Shown: piece by piece, positions 1 through 6,559 of the stretch
How positions within the stretch are numbered: the stretch's first letter is position 1
Layout of the letters: every line of letters begins with the position of its first letter
Source: Sedimentisphaerales bacterium
GTDB taxonomy: Bacteria; Planctomycetota; Phycisphaerae; Sedimentisphaerales; Anaerobacaceae
NCBI GenBank assembly: GCA_016933985.1
Contig: JAFGTU010000035.1
Coordinates: forward strand, 1-9,592
DNA length: 9,592 nucleotides
Direction: 5' to 3'
Program-made: the position numbers and the translations under genes
Notes under the pieces: model-generated
What the model was told of the DNA's origin: nothing
The model's database searches: none
Seen by the model: the letters and a program-made list of their open reading frames with translations, nothing else

Positions 1-76
1 AAAAAAACAGGGCCACAGGAAAAGTATCACTTGACTACGAGCTCTTCATAGGTGGCTGGCACACAATTATGCAAAA

Positions 77-298
77 CAAACCCAATTTCAAAATAGGCAA
101 AATGGCCTTAACTCCTTGCTGCGTAAAGCATTATGTAGATTTTCCGCCCCGCCGCCCTCGAAAAAACAAACCCAATCAAACCCAACCCGTCGCGGCGAAG
201 CCTTTGCCGAAGCCGGATCAAACCCAATTTCAAACGACCAAACCCAACTTGTTGCGGCGAAGCCCGCCTGTGGCGGGGCGAAGCCGAATCAAACCCAA
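77..298. repeat. Dispersed CAAACCCAA repeat tract
   Basis: The 9-mer CAAACCCAA occurs six times, at 77-85, 167-175, 177-185, 219-227, 239-247 and 290-298. It is interleaved with GCGGCGAAGCC-like segments (near 192-202 and 254-264). Spacing is irregular, so this is neither a CRISPR array nor a simple tandem repeat. From memory, similar tracts are frequent between genes in Phycisphaerae genomes and are often mis-annotated as short proteins. I cannot confirm that without a search. Confidence 0.7.
263..277. repeat. Small GC-rich hairpin inside the repeat tract
   Basis: CCCGCC (263-268) and GGCGGG (272-277) are perfect complements separated by TGT, giving a 6-bp stem with a 3-nt loop. It lies within a GCGAAGCC-type repeat unit and has no following T run, so it resembles a REP-like palindromic unit more than a terminator. 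Confidence 0.4.
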
Positions 299-347
299 TT
301 TATTACAAAGCTCGGTTTTTTTTACTTCCCGTCCGGACGACTTTGAG

Positions 348-353
348 TATAAT
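348..353 (+). promoter_or_regulatory. Possible -10 element for the glycosidase-like gene
   Basis: A perfect TATAAT lies 177 nt upstream of the chosen start codon. No good -35 box sits at 16-18 nt (the hexamer there is CTTCCC), so the promoter call rests on the -10 alone. If it is used, the transcript would carry a leader of about 170 nt that includes the inverted repeat at 432-480. Confidence 0.3.
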
Positions 354-431
354 TGTTCTGTCGGTACTGTTTCGGGCGTATGCTTAGGGTGCTGGCCATG
401 GACGGCACATTGAGCAACCGACCATTGACGG

Positions 432-480
432 TGGGCTGGGGATATCCTCTCTCTCCTCTCTCCCTCCGCACCCCAGCCCA
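432..480 (+). promoter_or_regulatory. Leader stem-loop with CT-rich loop
   Basis: TGGGCTGGGG (432-441) pairs perfectly with CCCCAGCCCA (471-480), giving a 10-bp GC-rich stem. The 29-nt loop contains an uninterrupted pyrimidine run at 445-467. The structure ends 49 nt before the ATG at 530 and has no T run after it. It could be an mRNA leader structure, a protein-binding site or a transcription-pausing element. Function is inferred only from position and symmetry. Confidence 0.45.
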
Positions 481-529
481 GCCGTCCTCTTTGGCTCGGA
501 AACCGTCAGAGTATGGGGGATTTGAAATT

Positions 530-1792
530 ATGAAAACCTTAGTCCGCCAGTCAAACATCATAAAGCTCATGCAAATTGTCTGCCTTTCGCTGTTCGTGCA
601 CAGTCCCCGGATGCACGCGAAGGAGGCAGCCGCCGCAAGCGACGCCCCCTGGCGGGTGGGCGCGCCGATAGTGACCTACTGGTGCGGCCCCTCGCTCACC
701 GATGCCGTCGCCGAGCAAATAGTTGAGGGAGGCTTCAACCTCGTCTGGTGCCGCGACGAAAAGGAGCTTGACATCGCGCATCGTCACGGTCTTCGCGGCC
801 AGCTCCACAACGGCCTGTTAACGCCTGCATCGCTCGACGACCCGAAGCGCCGCGAGCAGCTTGACGCACTCATCGCCCGTGTCGGCAAGCACCCGGCCCT
901 TTACTCTTACTACCTCATCGACGAGCCTAATGCCTCTCTTTTCCCCGCGCTCGGCAGGCTGGTCGCGTATCTCCGCGCGTGTGACCCGGCGCACCTGGCT
1001 TACATCAACCTGTTCCCGACTTATGCCAGCAACGAACAGCTCGGCACAAAAGGCGATGTGGTGACGGCCTACAAGGAGCACCTGCGCCTCTACGTCGAGC
1101 AGGCCAAACCCGCGCTAATCAGCTACGACCACTACCAGTTCAGGCTCAAAGACGACAGCGACCAATACTTTCTCAACCTGGCAATGATTCGACGCGCGGC
1201 GCAGGATGCGGCTGTGCCCTTCCTCAATATCGTCCAGACCTGCACCTGGGCGCCTAACGCAATGCGCGTGCCCAATGCCGACGAGCTTCGTTACCTGGTC
1301 TATTCCACGCTGGCCTACGGCGCCCAGGGGATCAGCTATTACGTATATGCCTGCGCCAACCACCACGGCAGCATCGTCGGCCTGGACGGGGTGCCCGGGC
1401 CTCTCTACCACGCCCTCAAATCCTACAACCGGGAATTTGCCGCCATCGCCGCCGAGCTCCAGCCGCTCCGCTCGCTCGGCGTGTATCATACCTCAATGCG
1501 AGAGCCGGGCTGCGAGCCGCCGCCCGCGGATTTGCCCTTCCGCATCGATTCCTTGAATTCGCCCGCCGGGCCGCGAGGCTTTCTGCTCGGCTGCTTCGGG
1601 GCCAAAGACAAGCCCACTCACGTAATCGTGGCGAACCTCAACTACACCGCTGCGGTGAGCGAATCGCTCGTCGGGCCGGGCGAACTGGAAGTCTTTGACG
1701 CCGCGACGGCTCAGTGGGCTCCGGCGAAGAAGGCTGCAATCGAACTGTCTCTGCCGCCCGGCGGAGGAAAGCTCCTGCGAGTCGCTCCCTGA
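530..1792 (+). CDS. Exported TIM-barrel glycosidase-like protein
   Basis: This encodes a 420-aa exported protein that I assign only broadly to TIM-barrel glycoside hydrolases. The ATG at 530 is chosen because GGGGGA at 515-520 sits 9 nt upstream and the product then begins with a basic/hydrophobic signal peptide (about residues 1-30, cleavage near HA/KE). The frame is open further upstream, but that part is repeat-derived. Residues 43-300 read like a (beta/alpha)8 barrel: VTYW near 48-51, GGFNLVWC at 67-74, and YSYYLIDEPN at 125-134. Glu132 follows a beta-strand and is the best candidate acid/base residue. ISYDHY (198-203) and the ISYYVY strand (268-273) line the far side of the barrel. I could not place a second catalytic carboxylate. 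Residues 335-420 look like a small beta-sandwich. It could be a beta-galactosidase/GH42-like enzyme or an inactive relative; the substrate is unknown. It converges on the minus-strand operon with a 30-nt gap and is probably functionally unrelated to it. Confidence 0.6.
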   Translation: MKTLVRQSNIIKLMQIVCLSLFVHSPRMHAKEAAAASDAPWRVGAPIVTYWCGPSLTDAVAEQIVEGGFNLVWCRDEKELDIAHRHGLRGQLHNGLLTPASLDDPKRREQLDALIARVGKHPALYSYYLIDEPNASLFPALGRLVAYLRACDPAHLAYINLFPTYASNEQLGTKGDVVTAYKEHLRLYVEQAKPALISYDHYQFRLKDDSDQYFLNLAMIRRAAQDAAVPFLNIVQTCTWAPNAMRVPNADELRYLVYSTLAYGAQGISYYVYACANHHGSIVGLDGVPGPLYHALKSYNREFAAIAAELQPLRSLGVYHTSMREPGCEPPPADLPFRIDSLNSPAGPRGFLLGCFGAKDKPTHVIVANLNYTAAVSESLVGPGELEVFDAATAQWAPAKKAAIELSLPPGGGKLLRVAP

Positions 1793-1822
1793 GCGTGAAG
1801 GAATCCTGCTCTCGGCGCGCGG

Positions 1823-2326
1823 TCAATCGCTTGTGCCGGAAGGTGATATCCGCTCAATCCGGAACAGCTCTTCATCCTTCATCCGGCTGCACTGACGCGA
1901 AAGTCCCTCAAGCTCTTCGGCCTTCGGCTTCTGAATATGCCGGAGGTATTCGAGATGCGGCCTGAAGATCAGAACAGGGCCTGTGCCGTCTCTGCGGCAA
2001 ACGGCGACATTAGCCAGCTCCATCGACATAACTTCGGCCAGCCGAATGTCGAGCCGACCCAGGCAGTTGCCCGTGCTTATGACCAAGCCGTCGGCCATGC
2101 ACGTGAAAGGGGTCCGCATCGGGACATAGCAGACGATATCAAGCTCGTGCCGTCCCCACTTCGTGTCGAACTCGTGAAGCGCAGCCTGTCCGATCCGCCA
2201 TCCCAATACGTTCCACGGCCCAACGTGCCCGTGCATACGCTCTATCGCCTCCCACCAGTTCTCCGGCGCCTTTCCACGGTTCCACTGAGTATCCCCGGAT
2301 ATGCCTGTTTCATAAGCCCAGTCCAT
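1823..2326 (-). CDS. FmdE-like protein (HGH-G-P variant), last gene of the metal-transport operon
   Basis: This is a 167-aa soluble protein resembling the domain of formylmethanofuran dehydrogenase subunit E (FmdE). The signature HGHVGPWNVLG lies at residues 32-42, and a second conserved block, with Cys76 and STGNCLGRLDI, spans about 76-94. In many FmdE proteins the first motif reads HGHxCPG; here Gly36 replaces that Cys. Other cysteines are C66, C88, C110 and C146. No C-terminal zinc ribbon is visible. The family is metal-binding, but it occurs widely outside methanogenesis and its role there is poorly defined. Nothing else here suggests a formylmethanofuran dehydrogenase. The start is supported by GAGG 8 nt upstream, and the gene follows the permease by 26 nt, so it is very probably co-transcribed with the importer. 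An intracellular metal-handling or metal-sensing role is inference. Confidence 0.65.
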   Translation of the reverse strand: MDWAYETGISGDTQWNRGKAPENWWEAIERMHGHVGPWNVLGWRIGQAALHEFDTKWGRHELDIVCYVPMRTPFTCMADGLVISTGNCLGRLDIRLAEVMSMELANVAVCRRDGTGPVLIFRPHLEYLRHIQKPKAEELEGLSRQCSRMKDEELFRIERISPSGTSD

Positions 2327-2352
2327 GATAATACCTCTATGTTCCTAATCGG

Positions 2353-3153
2353 TTAGTTATGTTTACGCCCCAAGGCTCTATAAGAAGCACAGACCGCAAA
2401 AATAAGCGTGCTGACAATCACGATACACGCCCCCGTCGGCAGATCAAGATAATAGGAAACAAGGAAGCCGACCACTGCACTGGCCGTTCCGAAAGCCGTC
2501 GCCGCAAGCACAACCGACCTGTGCCCCGTGCATATCTGGTATGCTGCGGCTGCGGGGCACGTAATTAAACTGAATATCAGCAGACCGCCGACAAGGGGAA
2601 GATTAACCGCCAATATAGCGCCACACAATGCCAGAAAAATACAATAAACAAAGGCCTCGTGCACGCCGGTCGCAGAGGCGATTGTCCGGCTGAACATGAG
2701 GGACTTCAACTCCTTGTTGAACAGGCCGGCAAAGCACACAAAAATCAAAGCAAAAATCGTAATGATCACCACGTTGCTCCGGTCCACGAAAAGCAAGCTG
2801 CCCCAAAGCAGGCCAAGCACCTCCGAGCGGCTGCCGCGCATCAAACCTATACCCAAAAACGTCAGCCCCAGCATCAAGTTAAAGAGTATCGCCAATGCAA
2901 CGTTGGCGTCCAATCTCGATTTTCCGGGCCTGATGGCGCCAAGACTCATCGAGCAAGCCGCCGAAAAAACCACCGGGCCGTAAACCGGGTTAACGCCTAA
3001 AAGAATAGAGTAAATCGAGCCCACCATTGCCGAATGCGATATACAAATCCCGATAAAGGGCATACGCATACCAATAATATAGACCCCCAGCAAGCCGGTG
3101 CCGGCCCCGGCCACGGCCCCGGCAAGAATCACAAGATAGAAAAAGGAATCCAT
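2353..3153 (-). CDS. Metal ABC transporter membrane permease (ABC-3 family, ZnuB/TroC-like)
   Basis: This is a 266-aa polytopic inner-membrane protein of the ABC-3 family, which forms the channel of zinc, manganese and iron importers. Hydrophobic segments run along almost the whole length. Family landmarks are MRMPFIGICISHSAMVGS near residues 28-45 and the LPLVGGLLIFSLITCPAAAA stretch (about 186-205), which carries the conserved Pro-Ala-rich coupling region facing the ATPase. The ATG at 3153 is preferred: it begins directly before the first membrane segment, follows the ATPase stop by 13 nt, and has a GAGG upstream. An in-frame TTG at 3207 would add 18 charged residues and overlap the ATPase gene. 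Length fits ZnuB-type permeases. It should pair with the ATPase at 3167-3964 and the lipoprotein receptor at 3961-4803. The metal cannot be read from the sequence. Confidence 0.9.
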   Translation of the reverse strand: MDSFFYLVILAGAVAGAGTGLLGVYIIGMRMPFIGICISHSAMVGSIYSILLGVNPVYGPVVFSAACSMSLGAIRPGKSRLDANVALAILFNLMLGLTFLGIGLMRGSRSEVLGLLWGSLLFVDRSNVVIITIFALIFVCFAGLFNKELKSLMFSRTIASATGVHEAFVYCIFLALCGAILAVNLPLVGGLLIFSLITCPAAAAYQICTGHRSVVLAATAFGTASAVVGFLVSYYLDLPTGACIVIVSTLIFAVCASYRALGRKHN

Positions 3154-3166
3154 AAAACCGAATGCC

Positions 3167-3964
3167 TCAATCAGAACCTTTTTGGAACGTGTATCTTCGC
3201 CCCGCAATTTTCAGCGTTTCACTGCGGCACTTATAAGCCCTCTCGAACTCATCAGACTCGAGAATTTTCTCGATATCGCCGTCGGCCAGCACGCTACCTT
3301 CATGTAAAAGGACCACTCTCCCGCACGCGGGAGGCAACTGGCTCGTCTCGTGAGAAACCATCAAAACCGTCAAATCGGTCTCACGATGCAGCCGGTCGAT
3401 GAGCTCTGTAATCTGATACTTCCAGTTGAAATCAAGATTCGAACAAGGCTCATCGAGCACAAGCAGCTCAGGATCCTGGGCCATTGCCCGGGCTATAAGG
3501 CCCTTCTGCTGCTCGCCCCCGGAAAGACTTCTGAACGTCTGCCGTCTCTTCTCCGCCAGGCCTAACCTGTCAATCCAATCGTCGATAATCTCGTAATCTT
3601 TCCTGTTCAGCCGGCTAAGCAGGCCCTTGACGCTTGTCCGGCCCATTGCGACAAGCTCGCGCAGGGTGAAAGGCAGCTCTGTATTGTACTCCGCCGCCTG
3701 GGGAATATATCCGATTCGCCTTCGCAGGTTCGCCTTGCGCCAGGCGCTGAACTGATGGAAGTCGCGTCCGTCAAACCTGACCGTCCCGCTATCGGCCCCT
3801 ATCAAGCCGCAGCAGACTTTTAGCAAAGTCGTTTTGCCCGCGCCGTTGGTGCCTATGATACCGACAAATTCATCCTCCCGAATTTCCATAGCCTCGACGT
3901 CAAGTATGGTTCGAGCGCCCCGATGCACCTTAACATTGGAAAGGCTTAAGCATCCTCGCGTCAT
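3167..3964 (-). CDS. Metal ABC transporter ATP-binding protein (ZnuC/TroB-like)
   Basis: This is a 265-aa cytoplasmic ATPase that powers the importer. All nucleotide-binding motifs are intact: Walker A GTNGAGKT (38-45), Q-loop Gln89 in IGYIPQA, signature LSGGEQ (147-152), Walker B LLVLDEP (167-173), D-loop SNLD (175-178) and the switch histidine His205. The signature is followed by QK where many family members have QR. The family call (cluster-9 metal importers) rests on the adjacent ABC-3 permease and receptor, as the ATPase alone would be ambiguous. The start at 3964 is firm: its ATG shares bases with the TGA of the upstream receptor gene in an ATGA overlap, implying translational coupling. 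A frame-open start at 4036 would overlap the receptor gene by 76 nt and add residues that resemble no ATPase N-terminus. Confidence 0.93.
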   Translation of the reverse strand: MTRGCLSLSNVKVHRGARTILDVEAMEIREDEFVGIIGTNGAGKTTLLKVCCGLIGADSGTVRFDGRDFHQFSAWRKANLRRRIGYIPQAAEYNTELPFTLRELVAMGRTSVKGLLSRLNRKDYEIIDDWIDRLGLAEKRRQTFRSLSGGEQQKGLIARAMAQDPELLVLDEPCSNLDFNWKYQITELIDRLHRETDLTVLMVSHETSQLPPACGRVVLLHEGSVLADGDIEKILESDEFERAYKCRSETLKIAGRRYTFQKGSD

Positions 3965-4803
3965 TGTTTCGCCGCCTCTAACAGATGCTTTACGTTCGCT
4001 CGAAGCAACTCGTCGAAACCGCTCGACGAGTCGCATCTCTCGGGAAAGTTGCTAAAGACAACCGCCTCGGCTCCCAGCCGTTCAGCTATGGCTTTCGCGA
4101 GGCGAGATCCCTCCTGCTTGTTCGCCACGACAAACCGCACGTTTTGCCCTTCCGCCTCCTTTAGGCAGCGTTCAACCCCGGCGGCTGTCTCAACATCGCT
4201 GCCTATGAACGTCGCTATTGTCTCCAGGCCGAGCCATTTTAAGAAGTCGGCTTGATGGCTCGACGCCGCAATCCTAACCGACGACAGCTCCCCGCGGCGC
4301 ACCTTCTCCGAAAGCTCCATTTCCAAACGCTTAATTCTTTCCTGCACAAGCGCCAGCCTTTGCCGGTATTGCCCGGCCGCTTCGGGATGCCCCGATGCAA
4401 AAATGTCACACACCTGTCGGCATATATCAAGGTAGGTTTGCGGCACACATAATCCCCCAGGCGGATGCACCAAAGCCGTCTTGAGCCCTTCTTCTTCCTT
4501 CAAGCGAGCGAGCTTCTGCTCGACCTGTTCCTGAAAATCGAACAGCAACAACACGACGCAATCGCTTAGTCTCTCAACTTGCGACGGCGAAATATCGAAG
4601 TGCCCCGGACACATCCCCGGGGGCGCCAAACACAGCACATCCATCTCGCGGCCACAGACGTCACGAACTGCGCAGCCAAGGTACGAATTAGTAACGGCTA
4701 CCTGGGTTTGGTTCTGCCGGCCGGGGTCCTCTCGACAACCGCCCAAAAACAAACCGCACACGCCGCTGAATGCCAATATGCAACCGAATACGGCGCTCTT
4801 CAT
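3961..4803 (-). CDS. Cys-rich metal-receptor lipoprotein of a cluster-9 ABC importer (ZnuA-like)
   Basis: This is a 280-aa solute-binding lipoprotein. The signal peptide ends in a lipobox, LGGC, with Cys23 as the lipidated residue, so the protein should be membrane-anchored. The family call rests on its place directly ahead of the ATPase and permease and on the overall receptor pattern. That pattern comprises CPGHFDISPSQV (65-76) where receptors carry their first His ligand (His68), a long charged connecting helix (about 140-172), and ASSHQADFLKWLGLE (180-194) matching the third-ligand His (His183). The second ligand region reads HPPGGLCVP (113-121) and lacks the usual PHxW motif; His113 or Cys119 may substitute. 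The mature protein has ten further cysteines (44, 50, 58, 65, 82, 119, 128, 132, 213, 257), unusual for this family. No His-rich loop is present. It starts 3 nt after the pseudopilin stop with only a weak GAG upstream, which suggests coupled translation. The metal is unknown. Confidence 0.8.
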   Translation of the reverse strand: MKSAVFGCILAFSGVCGLFLGGCREDPGRQNQTQVAVTNSYLGCAVRDVCGREMDVLCLAPPGMCPGHFDISPSQVERLSDCVVLLLFDFQEQVEQKLARLKEEEGLKTALVHPPGGLCVPQTYLDICRQVCDIFASGHPEAAGQYRQRLALVQERIKRLEMELSEKVRRGELSSVRIAASSHQADFLKWLGLETIATFIGSDVETAAGVERCLKEAEGQNVRFVVANKQEGSRLAKAIAERLGAEAVVFSNFPERCDSSSGFDELLRANVKHLLEAAKQ

Positions 4804-4806
4804 TTC

Positions 4807-5448
4807 TTAGTTCTCAAATGATCCTATTTGCGCTGCATTCTTCAAACGCATTCTCACTATGACGCCGCTTCGGGTCTTGCTGTCGTACCAGGTCTTTCTC
4901 GGCACGGGGTAGTTCAGCTTGCGCATACGGTTCAGGTCGAATTCAGGCCCTTCGCTATAGAGGACCCAGCTTACGGGCGATTCTTTAAGGTCGGTGTAGT
5001 TCTTTCCGTCAGCTTCATTCACATCGTAGGGGAAGCCGTCCGGGACCCATAGACACGCTCCGTCGTTGACGACGGTCGTCCTGTTGTAAATGAGCGTGCC
5101 GACCGACCGGTATTTGTAGGTATAGCCCCGGTTGAACCGGTCTTCTATCCCCGCGGCCATGAAAGTATCAGGGCCCGGCGAAGGGAGGTATTTGCTCTCG
5201 ACCAATTCGAGCGGAAGTTGGTAGAAGTGTCCGCCGAGCATGCAGTCCACGCGAGTAGGCGGGTATTTGTCGTCATTGTCGAGCGAATACGCTTCAAGCG
5301 CCATTCCTATATGGCGCAGCTCTGCGTTGACTGTCAGCACCTTCGCGTGAAGGCGAGCGCGCCCCATCACAGGCAGCAAAATCCCCATCAGCAAGGCGAC
5401 TATTGCAGTTACCACCAGTAATTCAATTAGAGTGAAGCCACGTTTCAA
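4807..5448 (-). CDS. Type II secretion/type IV pilin-like pseudopilin
   Basis: This 213-aa protein begins MKRG/FTLIELLVVTAIVALL, a textbook prepilin-peptidase site: cleavage after Gly4, Phe at +1, Glu at +5, and a hydrophobic helix to about residue 26. The rest is a globular domain of the kind planctomycete pseudopilins carry, with YSLDNDDKYPP near residues 54-64. No in-frame ATG is available. The start is a TTG (5448-5446), with GGAG 10 nt upstream and the previous in-frame region stopped. It lies 39 nt after the dockerin-protein gene and 3 nt before the receptor gene, so it is part of the metal operon. Such proteins are abundant in this phylum and their partners are usually unclear. Here it might contribute to exporting or anchoring the dockerin protein, but that is inference. 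Confidence 0.85.
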   Translation of the reverse strand: MKRGFTLIELLVVTAIVALLMGILLPVMGRARLHAKVLTVNAELRHIGMALEAYSLDNDDKYPPTRVDCMLGGHFYQLPLELVESKYLPSPGPDTFMAAGIEDRFNRGYTYKYRSVGTLIYNRTTVVNDGACLWVPDGFPYDVNEADGKNYTDLKESPVSWVLYSEGPEFDLNRMRKLNYPVPRKTWYDSKTRSGVIVRMRLKNAAQIGSFEN

Positions 5449-5487
5449 AGAACACTTACTCCATACTTATATCTGCGCCGCAGTGGG

Positions 5488-6468
5488 CTACCTGAGCCAA
5501 TCCTCGGCCAGCCTGGCAAGGTCAACAAAATTGACGGTCCCGTCCAGGTTCGTATCGCCCGGCTTGTCGGCGGCACGATGCTCGCGAGCGGCCAGGACGG
5601 ATCCGTTTCCGTCGTAGTTCGTCACCCAAAGACGGTAGCCGCCCTTCAAGTCGGTGCTCTCCTGGTCGAGAATCCCTATGACGTCGAAGGGCTCGGTCAG
5701 GTTGTTCGAGCCGGCGTAAATTCCATTGCCGACTCCCAGCTTCAAGGGCAGCGTCTTGACGCCGTCCGTTATTGTAAGCTGGGCGTTGGGGCCCCAGGCG
5801 TTTGTATCCACGAAGTACACGCCCTCGATTTTAATCAGCCGGGCCTGGTAGTGCTCGCCGCCGGTTGCGCGGGTCTGGTCGAAAATATAGGCATCTTCGG
5901 CGTCTTTCAGCTCGTCCAGACTAACGACCTCCGGCCGCGGCACTCCGACGCCCTCTTGTAGAAGCTCGATGGTGAAGTCGTGGTCGGGATTTTTATTGTG
6001 CTGCTCATTGACGTTGTTCTTGCCTTTGTACGACAGGAAATAGCCCGTTACCCTTATCCTGTCGCCGGGGCTGAATTGGGCGGCATTGAAGCGGGTCAGC
6101 TCCGCAATGAATTCTTCGTTCGAGTAGCCGCCGGTAGTCACCCAGGGCAGATTGTTGTAGAGCTGACCCATAAAGACGGCGGTGCCGGCGTGGTCGTCGC
6201 CATCGCCCTGGAAGTATGCCTGCCACTGGCCGCTGAGGTTATACAACTCTGTAACCGTGTCGTCGGCGGTCGGATCCAGCATATCGGCGGGGTTGTGGAG
6301 GACTATCCCCTCTAAAATCACCATCTGCGTTGCGGTGTATGTCTGCTCGCCGTTTGCATTTACGGCCTGAAACTCCGAATGGGTCACTTCGGCAACAGTA
6401 GGATCGGCCTTCGAAACGCCGCCAAGCAGGAAAGCAACCAATACCGGAACAATCATAAGCCTTTTCAT
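5488..6468 (-). CDS. Secreted protein with OB-fold-like repeats and C-terminal half-dockerin
   Basis: This 326-aa protein is the first gene of the leftward operon. It has a signal peptide (about 1-20, cleavage near SKA/DP). The ATG is supported by AGGAG at 6476-6480, 7 nt upstream. Residues 303-326 carry one dockerin/EF-hand-like calcium loop, GDTNLDGTVNFVDLARL. Canonical dockerins have two such repeats, and single copies at the C-terminus are common in secreted planctomycete proteins. The middle contains two beta-rich stretches that look like OB-folds: GDRIRVTGYF onward (135-180) and ARLIKIEGVYFV onward (209-268). Such folds occur in secreted nuclease-associated and lipoprotein domains, but no nuclease motif is visible. 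His/Asp clusters (GDGDDH at 88-93; H157 to H163) could bind metal. Position suggests a role at the cell surface in metal capture, but no homologue of known function is recognised. Confidence 0.7.
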   Translation of the reverse strand: MKRLMIVPVLVAFLLGGVSKADPTVAEVTHSEFQAVNANGEQTYTATQMVILEGIVLHNPADMLDPTADDTVTELYNLSGQWQAYFQGDGDDHAGTAVFMGQLYNNLPWVTTGGYSNEEFIAELTRFNAAQFSPGDRIRVTGYFLSYKGKNNVNEQHNKNPDHDFTIELLQEGVGVPRPEVVSLDELKDAEDAYIFDQTRATGGEHYQARLIKIEGVYFVDTNAWGPNAQLTITDGVKTLPLKLGVGNGIYAGSNNLTEPFDVIGILDQESTDLKGGYRLWVTNYDGNGSVLAAREHRAADKPGDTNLDGTVNFVDLARLAEDWLR

Positions 6469-6521
6469 ACCTGTTCTCCTAAGACTTGTTTGGAAATGCA
6501 GTTATTAAACATGCGCATAAG

Positions 6522-6549
6522 AATATAAATTTCGTGCTACGAACGTCAA
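6522..6549 (-). promoter_or_regulatory. Sigma70-like promoter of the leftward metal operon
   Basis: Read on the minus strand, TTGACG (6549-6544, five of six matches to consensus) is followed after 16 nt by TATATT (6527-6522, five of six). This predicts a start near 6515 and an untranslated leader of about 45 nt before the ATG at 6468. The -35 box lies in the loop between the arms of the inverted repeat at 6527-6559. Confidence 0.6.
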
Positions 6550-6559
6550 CACGAAATTT
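6527..6559. promoter_or_regulatory. Perfect inverted repeat overlapping the promoter, probable operator
   Basis: AAATTTCGTG (6527-6536) and CACGAAATTT (6550-6559) are perfect 10-bp complements separated by 13 nt. The element covers the -35 box and spacer of the leftward promoter and touches its -10 box, as expected for a repressor operator. A Fur/Zur- or DtxR/MntR-type metal regulator would fit the genes controlled, but I do not recognise the word as any known consensus. Confidence 0.55.

Larger units (their letters stand above)
1..529. other. Non-coding region upstream of the glycosidase-like gene
   Basis: I see no credible gene in this stretch. Open frames that cross it translate into low-complexity Lys-Pro-Asn-Gln-Thr-Gln runs, which come from the CAAACCCAA repeats and not from protein selection. 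It holds the repeat tract (77-298), a small GC-rich hairpin (263-277), a run of eight T (316-323), a TATAAT hexamer (348-353), and a long inverted repeat flanking a CT-rich stretch (432-480). The last two probably belong to the promoter and leader of the gene starting at 530. Confidence 0.6.

Noticed and set aside
77..298. CRISPR array
   Set aside because: The repeated unit is only 9 bp, spacing is irregular (1 to over 80 nt), and no cas genes are present.
316..323. Run of eight T as an intrinsic terminator
   Set aside because: No stable hairpin immediately precedes it, and no gene upstream in the window needs one.
330..339. CGTCCGGACG palindrome, also present at 7684-7693
   Set aside because: A 10-bp GC-rich palindrome twice in 9.6 kb, once inside a coding region, is weak evidence; the flanks do not match.
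69..413. Open frame of 114 codons rich in Lys-Pro-Asn-Gln-Thr
   Set aside because: It is made by the CAAACCCAA repeats read in frame. There is no ribosome site and no domain, and overlapping frames show the same bias.
1115..1489. Antisense open frame within the glycosidase-like gene, with several similar shadows at 818-1081 and 551-808
   Set aside because: These are mirror frames of a GC-rich coding region with no ribosome site and no recognisable protein pattern.
1783..1795. CGCTC-CCT-GAGCG hairpin at the end of the glycosidase-like gene, as terminator
   Set aside because: The stem is only 5 bp, overlaps the stop codon and has no T run on either strand.
3154..3207. TTG start at 3207 for the permease
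   Set aside because: It adds a charged 18-residue tail that overlaps the ATPase gene. ATG 3153 starts just ahead of the first membrane helix.
3965..4036. N-terminal extension of the ABC ATPase from an upstream start at 4036
   Set aside because: It would overlap the receptor gene by 76 nt. The ATG in the ATGA overlap at 3964 directly precedes the normal ATPase N-terminus.
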